From positions 17,076,001 to 17,140,000 of the forward strand of contig CM036255.1 in NCBI GenBank assembly GCA_020698575.1: DNA of 64,000 nucleotides, in the 5' to 3' direction. The translations under genes and the position numbers were made by a program. Shown here piece by piece: positions 26,301-41,300 of this stretch. The notes under the pieces were generated by a model that had not been told where the DNA came from, made no database searches, and worked only from the letters and a program-made list of their open reading frames with translations. This DNA comes from Bostrychus sinensis (Eukaryota; Chordata; Actinopteri; Gobiiformes; Eleotridae). Every line of letters starts with the position of its first letter. Within the stretch, counting starts at the first letter, position 1.

Positions 26301-29300
26301 CAAATTTTACACAACTAAATGTGCATAAACTGTATGTCTTCCAGAACCAGTGACACCTGAAAACAGCCCTTTGACACAAAATATCAAACAAGAAAATGAA
26401 CCAACTACATGTGAACCCAGTCCAACTCCTGCAGCACCATCATACAGCCTTCACTGTCAGGTGCAAAGTATCTTTTTTTTTATTTTTTAAGCAGGTAGCA
26501 GTATTTTTTTAATACAGTTATTAACACATCCTCCTATTTTGTTAACAGAACTGCATCAGAAAATTTGAAACAGATACTCTTTTTTTTAACCATTTGTTGA
26601 TGTGTGGACACCAGGAGGTAGGACTTTCTGTTGTGAAATAAAGCAACCTCAGGTGATAGCTTCTTTTTTATGTACAAGATTACTAATATTTCTATTTCTT
26701 TGTTATCAGATGTTTAAAAAGGTCTTTGGAGCAGGTAAGAAGTATTTTTTTTTAAAAGTGTGACCTCAACATATCAAGCATTTAGTTGAATTATTGTTTA
26801 AGTTTTACCTTTTTTATATACAGATACAGATCTGTGTGAACCTTTGCCATGTTGTCGCATTTAGCTTTCAGCTTCATAACTTGCAAACCTTTGTAGCTTA
26901 CAATTATCACTATACTTTCTTTTGCATGTTTTTCCAGCTATCCAATGTAAGCCACATCTTCCATTATATAATGACCTCACTGAAGATTTAAAAGATAACC
27001 AACCCTTTGTCGGTAAGCTGGATTGGGTGTGGATTTAAATTTATTTACAAACATATTAATTCATTTTCTTATAATTTCTGTTTTTAGGTGTGTCTCTGGT
27101 TGTAACCATTCTCAGCCATCAACTCAGTGATGAACCCATTTATGTGTGCTTTGCTTGTGAGGCTTGTTTTTTAAAGAAGAATCTCATGCATCACTTTAAC
27201 TCTCAGAAACACTTTATACAGATGTTGGTGAGTTGGTTAAAGTAGTGTTCTGTTTTTAATGTGAAAACCCATAACTTAATTGTTTGTTGTTTCTTATGAT
27301 GTTACATTGTTTCTTAGATGTATCAGAACCCCTGGAGGCTTCCTTTTGCCTGGAAAAAAGGACTAGATTACAAATCCTTAAAGTTACAGGCATGTGAAGA
27401 GGAGGAAGAAAGGGGCCCAGATCAAAAGATAATAAAAGTAATGGAAATAAGGGTCTTGTCTAAATGTCTTTTCTGTTTTAGACTTTATTCTTTCAATGTT
27501 CAAATCTCTTTCCAGATATTAGATGTCCCATCCCACCTTTTCCCATGTTTATTTCCACTCAATTTTACCAAAGGTACAACCATTATTTTTTTGTTTTTCA
27601 TAGTTATTGTTGCAGAAAGCTTGGAGGGATGTGCTTCTGTAGTGCACCTTAATTATAGAAATATAGTAATAACTAAACACACTCTAAATAAACTCAACCG
27701 ACACCTCTCTGTCATTGTCTATTGGCCCATTACCAGCTTTAGACACAAGTTTCTCAAAATGCATAGATACATTTATAGCTTGAGTTATACAGGAGGTTAT
27801 TGAAAAACTTTCATTTCCGATTGCAATTGTTTATAATCTCTAATTTCTAGTGATGGAGAAACTTAATAGATACCACACTCTGTTAATGAATGGAGGTAAG
27901 TTATTATAATGAGAATTGCTTAGTGTGAATACTTTGTTGTCTCATGAATTTGTGTAATTTGTGTCCATTTATATTTGCAGTCCCACGTCGTCAAACATTT
28001 AGCAAACTACAAGAAAATGAGAGATTTCCACTTCTGGGTTAAGCTTCTCTACCTAAAATTATGTGCAAATACTATGGAGTGGTGAACCTGACTTTAATAT
28101 AGGCACAGTTGGTGTATGTTTTAGTTTTGTTTCAGTTTTTTTTTCCATTACAGGTAGGGATTTTTTGGTCAAATATGGGCAGACAGCCACTGGATGGAAA
28201 TTTCTTTGCCTCCTTTGTGAACGAACGCTGTCAGCAGATGAATATACTGGACATGTATTCAGCTGGGAACATGTTGTTTCTTTTCTGGTAAGCGCAATTT
28301 GTAAACTTTTCATGGATTTTGGCTTTGTTTGTAAAGTACGTACCTGTCAGAAAAAGTTAATTAACCATAAAGCATATGAGAAGGGGGTGTATGGTGGAGT
28401 ATTTAGCCCTCCTGCCTCTCAGGAAGAATATCATCTGACTCAAAAACTCTGTGTATGTCCTCTAACTGAGGATTACTCAGTTGGACGGTGACAGTGATGC
28501 CCTGGCTTAAGGGGGCACTTTGGTCAATTGATTAGTAACCAAAAAGAAAAGAAAATAGCAGATGTTATGCTATTTTGGACTAACAATGACAGTGTACTGG
28601 GTATAATGTAGGCCTAGGCTTGTGTTTGAATAGGCCCAAACCATGGCCGTATATAGGCCATGCTGTGGACCAACTATCAGCTGGAGCCTCCTTAAGCCCG
28701 GGTGTCACTGTCGCGGTGAGTCTGTCCTGTTTTTGCTTGTGATTGTTGTTTGAGAGAAAAAGACAGAATGAGCCCTGTCCTGGAGGTAATCCAAATCAGT
28801 CAAGCTACCTGTTAAGAACTTTTAACAACTCGACAGGTGTGCCTCGCTGAGGACTCGGACTTTTAAAGAGCACTTGCTTTGTATCATTTTGGTGAAGAGA
28901 TGAGCGCTATCTGCCTTTCCTCGTTTTCCAGCGGGCCCCAAAGGTTCAAACGCAGATATTTTTGTTTGTGTTATTACATTTCATTTTGTCTGGATTTACT
29001 TCAGAATGTTTATGGAAACAAGGGAAGGCTCTCCGGAATTGGAGTGAGGTTAGACTGTGTATATAGGCCTAAGTCCAGGCTGCAACATTGTTGTGTTGTT
29101 ATATTTCAGTATGATGCACATTTTGAGCTCACTAGGCATTGATTTACTGTAGGCTGTTTAACATGTGTCGGGGTCTGACTGCGCCAGGGCGGTGTGCGTC
29201 CTGACTCATCGTAGCATTCCTGAAGCCCAGGGTTCCTAATAAAGAGAATTTACCAAAAGCAGGCGCCCAAACACATTATAATGTGCATAAAACATCACAT

Positions 29301-32300
29301 TAGCTATTAGCTATAAAAAAATGAATAGGATAACCTACATCCAATAGTGCCTTTATAAAAATAAACAATGGCCCTTGCTTAAACTGGATATGTCTTGGTT
29401 ATGTTTGGGTCTCATGTAGCTAAAATTAGCCTCGGGGCTCAGCGATATTATTAAAAAAATAATAAACACATAAATGATAAAATCCTTGTCTGAAGGATTA
29501 GATGGGAGTTTTTATTGCAGGTATTTTGATCATTTGTTGCAGTGTAGAACATTTAAATCTGTTATTTGCTTCTATCCTTGTCCTGCTGCTAGCTTACAAG
29601 CTGTGAGCAGAAGTCACCTCTACACTGCCTGGATCTAACCAGAAGTAACAAAAATTCAGTGATGACGACATTTGATAAACGGCTGCGACTTAAGTTGGGG
29701 CGATCTGACAATAGTGGTAGTGACTTCATAAATGTGCTTGTGATTTAATAAAAAACAAACTTACACCTTTATTAAATCACATGATGTTTTATCACTCATA
29801 TATTTAAATCACACACATTTTTATCAATTTGACAAATTTTATACTGGTCAGTATTTAATTCAAATGTACTTTTATCATATCCACTTTTATCAAATAATAT
29901 TTGTTACTTCCACCCGCCATATTATTCTAGTCCATGATGTGATTTTCCTTCTTGCAGTGGTCAGATATGGCTGATCTATGGCTGAAGGACAGGATAGAAC
30001 AATAACACAAATGTGACGTTAAATGAAATTCCTTGTTTAACCTGCAACAGGACATACATAAGTGAAACAGGCAGATCATTTGGAACACGAAAAAAGGAAC
30101 ATCAGACCGAACGCGAAAAGGAAACCTCCAACAAACAGGAGCAATAAAAGAACAAGCAGAATAAGAAAATCTCAAATCAGCCATATCTGACCACTGCAAG
30201 AGGGAAAATCACATCATGGACTGGAAAAATGCCAGGGTCCTCTGTGCTGAAAGTAACAAGTATCACCGTTGGATTAGAGAGGCCATTAAGATAAACGCGC
30301 ACCAAGGACTATGAACCGAGACGAGGGAGCCTACGCCTTATCCCACACCTGGGATGTGGTTCTGAAGAAGGCATCAGACAGTAGGGGGGGCAAGCTTTCC
30401 CTACTGAAAAGAAGACTCTGGAGCCTGTAGAAGTTCAATTCAGTGGCATCTTAAATGCCACAACCATTATTCATGGCATGGTGGTAAAGTGGTTAGCACG
30501 CCTGCCTCACAGTAAGAAGATCCTGGGTTCTAATCATGGCCAAGTTTGCTTCCAGTTTCCTCTACCACTAAAAGAAATTAGAAATGCTTAAATGTTTTTA
30601 AAAAGGTAAATGCTAACAAAGAATGACTCATCATACACCACTTAAATTCCAATGTTACTGGGATAGTCGACAGTTCCCTGTGACCTTTAATGGGAATACA
30701 TGGAAGGTTCCCCAAATGTGTGGTTCGCATTTACATAATCTATAAAAAAAAAAAAAAAAAAAAAAAAGTTTTAACTAAGCTGTTGTTTACTCTTTCATTT
30801 CTCTAAGGTATCATTGATATCCCAGGACTGGCCTCGTTAGACCAGTGCAAGTCAGGAGGTTGCAGCAATATTTGGCTGCTGTTTGGATTGGGGCCCACTG
30901 TTAATGTCCTTTTACATGTTTTTGAGAATACAACACTAACCGTCATAGCTGGAGCCCTGTCCGGAGCCATGAATTAGGTTTTGAAAATGCACCCTGTGTG
31001 TTTCTTAACCGTAAAACATAATCTAACAGTATAAAACATAGTTTGGTCATAGTTCGATATAACCATTATAACCATTATTTAAATCTCTACTCCATTTTTT
31101 GGTTTAGGCTTGGATACTTATATTTTCTGAGGCGATACTTGTGAAAAGTCTGAGAGTCAGTGCGCTCGTGCAAACTGTATTGTATGATTAAACATGTATT
31201 TGTTCTTGTCTAGATGAATAAAAATCCATTAATTTTGCTGTGTACCTTTTACACTAAATGTTCATTTGACAACTAATAATTTTACAGAGATCATGTGCAA
31301 ATATTGGTAAACTTTAGTTTTATATAAGGATATTAAGACTTTGTGGCATTGACTGCACCTTCAAAAAAGCTGGTATTTAATATTAATCTATGTACATCAG
31401 TAGAAAATGAATATGTAGTCTTTGTTTTTATTTGTGTTTAGGAAAACTATCATCCTGGTTCATTTGACTTAAACACTGCTAATGAAGAGATATTACTGGA
31501 CTTGGCTAAACAGGCTGCACGCATTCACCGGGTTTCAAATGAACAGGTATACAACACAGATGAAGATGGATGTTTTACATTTTTTTGATGGTTCTTAATT
31601 TTTGCTTTGCAGGAAATTGAGTTGGATAGGCAGACCTTTGAGGTAACAGACTATAGCACAAGTAAGTATAGGTATAGGTGCACATTCATTTCCAATTTCA
31701 CCAAAAAAGTAATTATACATTTTTTTAATTTATTTTTTCTCTTGTTTAATTAATCAGAAGTACGCTTACTGTCAGCTGAGAAGTCAAGAGATGGTAAAGG
31801 AACACTCATGCCGTGTATAATGGCTCAAATGAAACTGGGTAAGTTAGAATTATAGATTAATGAGTAATCTGAAGTCACATTTTGTGGATAAAATACTAAT
31901 ACTATTTCATTTCTATTGGCTGATGAATGGGGGATTTACACAAACAGTTTTTGATAACCAAAGAGTCTTGATTAGCAAACAACAGCTGTGTCCTGTCTGT
32001 TTTTTTGAAAGCAGTGTTGAATTTAACTACCTCATTTATACAGCATTCTCACTTTCCAGCCAACTACAAAAATACTGATTAGAAATCAGTAAAAGATATC
32101 TTTACCTGACTGAACAGACACAAGTGTTGTTCTTTTATTAACATAGTGTTGCAGTGTTGAATGATTAATTGTTAAGTAGTAGTAGAAGTTTAGCAAAATA
32201 ATGTAAACGTGGTGAACATAAAACCGCTGTCTCTGCCTTTGGGTTGGCGTGAATATTAAGGGTGCTCCGATCGATCAGCCGCCGATCATGCTCGGCCGAT

Positions 32301-35300
32301 CATGGAACAGTGATCGGTGATTGGTAAAATGGGCCATCAGAAGGGCCGATCAAATTACAATAAACACACGAGGCTCTCACATTTACTGTCCTGCAACTCC
32401 GGTTTGATTAAACAGCAGTAGCGTTATTTTAGCAGTGTTTTTAAGTTAAGCCCTGGTTATAACTAACACAAACCTGCCCTGGAGGAGCTGCTTTGTGTCC
32501 CCGCTGTGTCCCCGCCTGCTTTAGGAGCGCACGGGACAGAACCGAGGCGCAGCAGTGTGTTTATTTGCAAACACCAACGTAAATAGAGCTACAGCTAACC
32601 CGCTAACAGTAATGTTAAAAGGATTAAGAAAGTTCAGAGTCTGCCTGTGTCTTGTTGCGCGGAGAAATCTGCGTTTTGTGGCTTAAACTGCACCAAATGG
32701 CTGCTAATGGAAAGAGAAAGTAAAAAGGCAGCCCATGTGTCCATGTGTGTCTGAGAGGAGCACCTTTTATCGTTGTCTTCTCTGCTCTCTTTGCACGTTT
32801 TCTTCATTCAGACGTTGTCAAAACTGGCAGCAGGAGCTGTCTGCTCTTTAGTCCACTGTGTTTCAACCTGGTTTGGCTGCGCGTGACACAGGCGCTGCAC
32901 CCGCGGACTCGCATTAAAGGAACCAATTAAGAACAGCTGATTTTTACATCAGCGGAGCATTCAAACAAAGCCACAGACACTGGGCACACATTAAAGACCA
33001 ATAATGCAAAAAAACCTCTTCTAAAAAAAAATGTGTAGAATTTTGTTGTTCTTTTATATTTACAAAGGCTACAGTATTTTTCAAATGGAACTAATAATAG
33101 CCTGCATACAATACATTACTACATTGAAGACCACGTGATCGGTATCGGCCATGATCGGTATCAGCCGATCACAGCATAGGCTGATCGGTGATCGGCCTCA
33201 AAAACCCTGATCGGAGCACCCTTAGTGAATATTGTTATAGGCAGAGTCTTTTTATATGCTTATGGCTCATGCAGCAGGCTATGCCTTTTATACTTGTGCC
33301 AATGTTTAAATTACTTCAATGTATATATTTACAAACAGATGTACCAAGCTTCCTTCAAAGGGGTTGCTCAGTGTATTCAGTCATTTTAAGGTCAGGGTCA
33401 TTTTAAATGTTGAAGTTTCTCATTTTATTTGAAAAATGAAAAGTTAATTATTGTATTTACATGTTAATCTAGTCCTTTTGATAGTACAACTTAGTGGGCT
33501 GACATATGAACGATCTTGTTTAATGTAATGTATATGTATAATTTAAAACGACTGCACATACCATGTAAAATGAATAAATCTAAAAATAATGGGTGGCCAA
33601 GCTAGAAGAATTCTGTTTTTATCATTTAAAATTAAGTCAAAATCCTAAAATTAGACATATTTAAAGGAACTCCATAGAAGAACATCTGGATATTATTATT
33701 TTAAAGTGCAAATCTACAAAGAAAACGAATCGCCCAGTAAAATACAACTTTCAAAGTTGTTTGAATTAGGCTCTTTAAGTTTCTAGAATACCTTTTTTCA
33801 AAGCAGAGACCTTGAGATGGCCGGATGGGAGGACAGGATGGATACATGAGGATGGAAAGGCCCTTATTTTGTTGGCTGTTAGGATATGATACATCGTGCT
33901 GAATATTTGTGGGAATGACCGTGGCTGCTCCGAAGGTCATGTGCTGGGTAGATAAGGGGACATGAATCTCAGCTGCAACTTTTGTCTTCACAAAAATATA
34001 AAAAGACATAAGATCACAGAATCCAGTGCACTTAGAACTGCCCTGGACTGTTTAGACTGTGTGCCATTATAAATATAAATAACACCATTTCTCTTCTTTT
34101 GGGTTGTAGTTTTTTTTTTTTTTAAATAAATTCAAATTTTTTACATTTTGTGTGCTGGTTGACTAAACTTTGCAGCACAGTCTCAAGCTTGATATGCTGT
34201 ATATTAAATTACTTGTCTTGTTTCTGGTCTTGATTATTAACCAAAAATGCTCTAGAAAATAGAAGTCCATTCCTGGAATAAAATACAATACTAACTGGAC
34301 TAGAATTGCTGTGTTTTATAATTGGCTTTGTTTGTGAAACTCTTATGTTTTCTTTTTTAGTTCCTAGGCAAAAACAAACTCAAGAGAAGGATGCCAGTCT
34401 CACCAGGGCAAATGATACAAAAACAACAAATGTGTTGGGTACATTCACCGCCCCAGAGAAAATTGCTGAAAAAAGAGTTGATGATTTTCAGTCTCCAGAC
34501 CAAGGCTCAGTGGAGCCAATGGAAATCTGTTTGCAAGATTTAAGTAATGAGTCAATTCCGAAAGCCATGAAGGATAAGGTTGATGAATTGCCTACAAATC
34601 CATCAGCAAGCATGGAAGAGATCAAAAGTACCAATACTAACAACAATGATTGTAAATCTATGGCTGCTGCATCAAAGAGACCATATTGCACCAGTGAAAC
34701 CACTGCTGGAGAGCAGGATCCTAAACGAAGGCGACTTTCCAATCTGGAAGAAAAAGAGAAAATGCCAAATGTTCAAAATGTGGATTTATTGGAACACTGC
34801 AACTTGGTTGATACAGCTGTTACCAATCCCGGTACATAATTGTTAGCTATGCTTTTCTATGTATTTGTAGGTTGTAATTCTTTATTTACTGGATCTCTTG
34901 CAGTGCCAAGTTGCAGTCCTGAACGAAAAACAAATGCTCTGTTATGGGCTCATGTTCAAAGTAGGATTCGAGACCCTTTGATTGGTCAGTTGATTTTACT
35001 TTATTTTCTTAACATTAGTGACTAACAAAAATATAAGTTTTTGCCAATTATGATATTTTTAATATAAAATGTTGTAATTTAGGCTTAAGTGCGCTTTATG
35101 AATGTGTTTGCAATGACCATGCCCCAATCTACCTTTGTGAGTGCTGCCATCTCAAATTCAAGGAGCAGCATATTGCCAAACACCTAAGCGAAACATGGCA
35201 TTATAGGAATTACCTAGAAGTGAGTAGATCAACAAAAGGAAGAAAGTTTTTGCATACAGTTCTGGTAATAATTAAAAATATTAAATGACCTCTTGTTATG

Positions 35301-38300
35301 ACTGCAGATGGTGGGGGTACACCCACTTCCTCAAGGCAGAAGGTGGAAAGAAGACATGGCAACATTGGCTGCACACTGTGAGAAGAACGAGGGATATGGA
35401 GAAGCTGAGGTTTGATGAAATCAAGAACGTATTGGTAGTAGGGATGGGCAATATGGGCTTAAAATTATATCACGATATACTTTGGGATTTATCATGATAA
35501 TGATAAATGGCTATATAATACAGGGCTTGACATAAAATTAACTGAATAAGCTTTTAATATATGAATATTTTTGTTATTTCTTAATCTTAAATCATTGTAA
35601 ATGCAAAATACAATTTGCTGTAGTTAGTTATCACACTCTCAAACTGTCTGTCACTGTCAGAGATTCACATATTCATATGACTTGCTATTTTAGTCTTTGA
35701 CTTAATTGTTCAGTTTTTCCTCCACTGTGAACCTGACTGACTAACACAGTCTCTCCAAATTTTAAAATAGGCATCTGGCAGCCCTTAGGGCATACTCTCT
35801 TTAGATTACAACAGCCAGAAATTAACAATAAAAGACATTTTTAAGCTGAAACTTTAATTTTATGTCATTGTCAACCTAAATATCAACAGTATAAACCTAA
35901 TTAACAATAGAGTCAAAGTAAATAAGGTGTAACTGAACGGGACCCTTTCTGTAGTAATGAACGTAATGTAATGAACATTTATATGTCGGACAGAATCTGA
36001 ATCTGAGATACCAGTCACAGATGAGAAAATGCCACTTATTTCATCAGAGTTTGTTTTAGCTGTCTGCCAGTAATTACATGCGCAGATTAAAATTCAAAGA
36101 ACAATAAAGCTCTTTTTTGTGTTTCCTAAAGTATTGAACTGAAGCATAAATCTACAAAAGCCACTGAGAAGATGGCATACATTTGTTGAATTTAGCTAGA
36201 GATATATTGGTTTTATTTGTAACTCATTATTATTACCATCCTTCAAAAACGGACAAACTATATAAAAGCAGTGCATCTAAGAGAAGCAGCCTTAAATAAA
36301 ATAGAGTAATATTGGTGTGGGCGGAGGGAGACACTCAGAGGGAGGGGCCTGTAAAACTTCAACAGACCGCGCTGTTGGTAATTAGCATTCCTTTAGGTCG
36401 CTGCTGAAAACAAGCTACTTTCTGATTCTGAACGACATAACAACGGAGCAAACAGGTCTGAATAAAGAGCACACATGTTCCTAACTTTTCCTCTCTCCTT
36501 CTCGCTTGTCTCTCGCTTTGTGTGTGTGTAAGACGGCGCTCAACAGGAGAACAATGGGCGCTCTAAGACTCTTAAATGTTTTTTTACGGACTTGTTGAAT
36601 TAAATACATATTGTATGCGTCCTAATCGAATATCTTTTCGTTATTTGATGCTGATTTAAATGTTTTTATTTTCGCTGATAACTAGGGTGACCACCTGTCC
36701 CACTTTTGGTTGTACTGCACAGTCGTTTAGGCATCTCTCCCACCGTCCCACTTATTACGCAAAAGTCTCTCTTTTTCATTTGAGCTCAATGTAGCTTATA
36801 AAAGAAGAGATTCAAGTTATGAACTAGAAGGTTAGTTTAGTATTTCTTGTTTAAAATATAGAATAAATATTTGACAAGTTCTGGTTGCCTCTGTGTTTCA
36901 GGAAAGGGCTGTACATGGAGTTATGAGCTGCTGCTGCAAGATAGTTTTGAAAAAATGCAGACTGAGAGCTTTGATTTATTTATTTATTTTTTCTGTGTCA
37001 TCTTTTTTATTCCAATGAACAAAGTACCAGTAAAGACATCACTTTTCAAAATGTGTGTTTTTGGGATGAAAACAGCACATCAAATGTTATAGACCCTAAA
37101 CTGTAGCAACTTGTATCTCAGTGAGTTAAGTTAGATTTGTATATCAAAATATTTATTTTGAGAGTTTGTCCCTCCATGTCCCACCAAATCACACAACTTG
37201 TCCCACTTTTATTATTTTTTGAGGTGGTCACCCTACTGATAACTGATGTATTTTTTGGGTAGCGACTGTGATGGCTTTTCTCTCATTTTACGCACGTATA
37301 AATTAACGTATGATCATACAGATGGTATAATAGTATAATGGTATACGGTCATGGTATAATAGTACTCGATAATGAAGAGAAGAAAAATCTAGGCATAACG
37401 CGGTCTATAATTAAGTTAAATATTTTTCTATAAACAATTTAAATACACAATATCACAGCAGTCCTTGTCAGACATGGTATGATCCAAACAGTGTGTGTTT
37501 AATTCAACAAGCTCATAAACTTACTTACTTTCTGAGATTGCTTAGGTGCTTTCTGGTCGCAGGCCTTGTGGCCTCTATGACCAGATCTTGAGCTGAACTG
37601 AAAAAGACTTATGAATTAAAAAAAACAAAACAAGAGCAAATATAAAGAGGCAGACAATCTATCGCTACAGTTATTTGACAACAAACACTTATTAATGGGA
37701 CATACAGGTGCGTCGCAGTCTCTCAGAAACTGTCGTTCTTACCAGGCAAAGACAATTTTCTATCTGGGGAATTTTTTTTTACCAGTATATTGCAAATGTT
37801 AAAATAATGCCCATCCCTAATTGGTATAATATTTATCCACTCATAAAACAGATCTATGCAAAATTTGTTCATATTGTATTTGTATGTCTGGAGGATAGGT
37901 CGTGGAGCTGACACCAGAAGACTTTAGCAAACTTACATCAACCTATGACTATCATAAAGGTAAGTTTTCTTAAGTAATTCAATATTTTTTTTCTCTTATT
38001 ATTGTTTGCACTTATACTTGGTACTATATACTATATACTTTTTTATTTCCCCAAAATTCTTTTTCAGCCATACATATTGTGAAATCCCAAATGCCTACCG
38101 AGAAACACAACACACAGAAAAATAAAAAGAATATCTGTTCAACTTCACCAACCTTCGATGAGAACCATGTGGAGACTGTCCCTGCAAATGCTGAGGAGAC
38201 GATGCAGCAGGTGAGTACCAGATATTTGCTCTGCATAAAAATTTTTGAAGGTGCATTGAAGTATTTGAATGCACATGAGAAAAAAGCAATTATATTTATT

Positions 38301-41300
38301 TATGTACTTTACTATTTTAAAGATTAGTCATTTCAGTAGTTGTCATAAGGTTGTGGCCACAAGCTACTGCAAGGTAGAACTGTTTTGCTAATAACGTATT
38401 CTTCTGTTTTATTTTGAAATATTGTCTTTGATACTGTAAAAAACCTGCAAGCAATACAAACAGACAACATGCTTAATTCCTTTTTTAATCTAAGCATTGT
38501 ACAAATCCCATTTTGTAGAACCAAAAATTAATGGCTGTCACAAAATTAGGCATTCACTAAAATGTTGTTGAATATAAGGAGTCGTCTTTTATAAGGCTAA
38601 GTTATTTTCTTATCTTTTTTAGATAATGGGTATAACTTATTAAATGTCTTTTATTAAAGCACATTTAAGAAATATCTTCTCTTTGACTTCATTTTGTTGA
38701 ATGATATACAGTGGCGTGTTTTGTTATTCTGCCGACTGAGCCTATGCCACGTTTTATAAACATTTCTTTCATATGTCACAGCTCTGTACATTAAGTGTAG
38801 CAATGGATCCATAGTTTGTGACAGTCATGATTTACTACGCCACATGGGATTTAGGGATTTCTTTCTTTTACTTTCTGATTCTTTACAACTGCACTTGTGT
38901 TTTCTGTTTATTCTGTTATATTACATGTTTGAAATATGCAGTATGCTTTAAGGAATAAGTTGCTGTAATGTAAAATTTATCTTGTTTTATGCATGTCTTC
39001 ACAGGAGGTAAAAATGGAGATTGACCCAGAGCCTGTACCAACTTATGCAAAGACCAAAATCACTTCCAAAACAGATGTCAACTCTGAATCCAGTGAAACT
39101 AGTACTTTGATCAGAATCCATGGGCTTCAAAACACTCATGAGTCTAATGCCAGTGGAACTGCCGCTGACAGGGTTTGCTCAGTGTCTTCGCACAGTACAG
39201 TTACAAATACTTCAACTACTCCAACAATTAGCTCATCAACTGTTTTAAGTGGTAGCAAATCTTCAACAGTGCCTTCTGAAGATGTCTCTGAAACAGCTAA
39301 CACTGGTCAACCTGTTTTCAAAATTATAACCAAAGTTGGGGCTGAAAGCACTATTATTGCTAAAGACACCAGCAATAAAATGGAAGATACAGTCTCCTCT
39401 CAGCTGCAATATAACACGAAATATGACACCAAAGCCAGTAAACCTATTTGCAAATTTATGACGGTTAGATCTTCCACCAGAAATGTGCCAAGCTCAGGCA
39501 TGAACCATCCAGCACCATCCGATTCTAACTGTGTTACGAGTGCCACGTGCAGTACAACAACCTCCACAAGTGTCTTATGTACAACTGACATTCTTACTAC
39601 TGACACCATTTTAGCCAACTCCTCCAGAGTAGTAGCAGGCTGTACCCCTATTTCTAGTGCAACTCTTTCAAACAAAACAAAAGATATTCCTAAACCCCAA
39701 GTCTGCATTTTTACAACACTAACACAAGTTAAATCCACTTCACCTGAAGCTGTTCCCAAACCTCAGGCTGACTCATGTGACAGTGAATTATCCGCCAAAA
39801 AACTGATGCCTACAGTAACCTCGCCAACAGTAGTGTCATCTGTAGCCTCTGACAAAACAATGTCCAAAAACTCTGAGGTCTGTACCACATCTACAGATAT
39901 GAGTAAACCATTGAAGTTGAATGTAAATGCTCACGCACATATTCCTAAAGATGACCCAGTTGTCAAAAATCACCCTACCACACCTCCAGTTCCCAACAGT
40001 GGTCCTCATACTCCAACCACAGAGCCATCCCAAAAAGCTATGCCACAAAAGTGTCCACAAGTTGGTCAGTATTATTGCTCCTGTTACAAAATTTGCACTG
40101 TTCACTTTGTAAATTTGTCTGAATTTTCTTTTTTAAAGGTTTAGATCATCTACTTAAAGTGACATGTAAAGGAAGCAGACACACCTATTGTTTTGCTTGT
40201 TTAGTGAGACTAGACGCAACCAGTCATCTGATCAGCACAAGCCATCAAATTAATTGTGTGGTAGGTACAAACTCTTTTACTGTCTTTAACTAGAAAAAGC
40301 TAAAGCATGCTCCTATAAATATAATTTTAAATTGTTAAAATCCTGTCAAAATGCATAATCAAAAATGACTTTGCTTGCTTTCTCATACAAGTGAATGGCA
40401 AATCTACACCTCTGCTGCAACAATGGGAATATACAGTTGAAAGAAAAAGTATTGGAACCCCTTGGAAATACTAGGATTTCTGCATGATTTGGTCATAAAA
40501 TGTGATCTGATCTTCATCTAAGTCACAACAATAGACAAACACAGACTGCTTAAACTAATCCTGCAAAAAATTTACATTTTTTTCATGTTTTTGAGCATTT
40601 ATATAAACAATGACAGTACAGGGTAGAAAAAGTATTAGAACCCCTAGGCTAGTGACCTCTTCAAGATCTAATTGGAGTTAGGTATCAGCCAACCTGGTGT
40701 CCAATCAGTGTGAGAAGATTGGAGGAGTTGCTTAAAGTGGCCCTGACCAATAAAAACACCCCCTAATTTTGAATTTGCCATTCTGAAGAAGCATTACTTG
40801 ATGTAAACCATGCCTCACACAAAAAAAACTCTCAGAAGACCTACGTGTAAGAATTGTTGACTTGCATAAAGCTGGAAAGGGTTACAAAAGTATCTCTAAA
40901 AGCCTTGATGTTCCTAAGTCCATGGTACGAGCGACTGTCTATAAATGGAGAAGGTTCAGCACTGCTGCTACTCTCCCTAGGAGTGGTTTTCCTGTGAAAA
41001 TGACTGCAAGAGCACAGCGCAGAATGCTCAATGAGGTGAAGAAGAATCCTAGAGTGTCAGCTAAAGACTTACAGAAATCTCTGGCACAAGCCAACATCTT
41101 TGTTGGCAAATCTACAATGGGTAAAACATTGAACAAGAATGGAGTTCATGGGACACTGCAGAGGAAGCCACTTTTGTCCCCAAAAAAATATTGCTGCACG
41201 TTTTAAGACTTGCAAAAGAGCTCCTAGATGGCCCACAGCACTACTGGCAAAATATTCTGTGGACAGATGAAACCGAAGATGAGTTATTTGGAAGAAAACA

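Noticed and set aside
27600..27803. Open reading frame continuing from exon 21 of the large gene
   Set aside because: Exon 22 (27851) joins exon 21 in phase, as in unit B1; the extra frame runs through intron sequence to a stop with no conserved features.
30475..30560. Possible tRNA gene
   Set aside because: Only box A/B-like motifs are present; no acceptor stem or anticodon arm folds, so it fits a tRNA-derived repeat.
39400..39759. 119-codon minus-strand frame opposite exon 34
   Set aside because: Shadow of the Ser/Thr-rich coding exon on the + strand.
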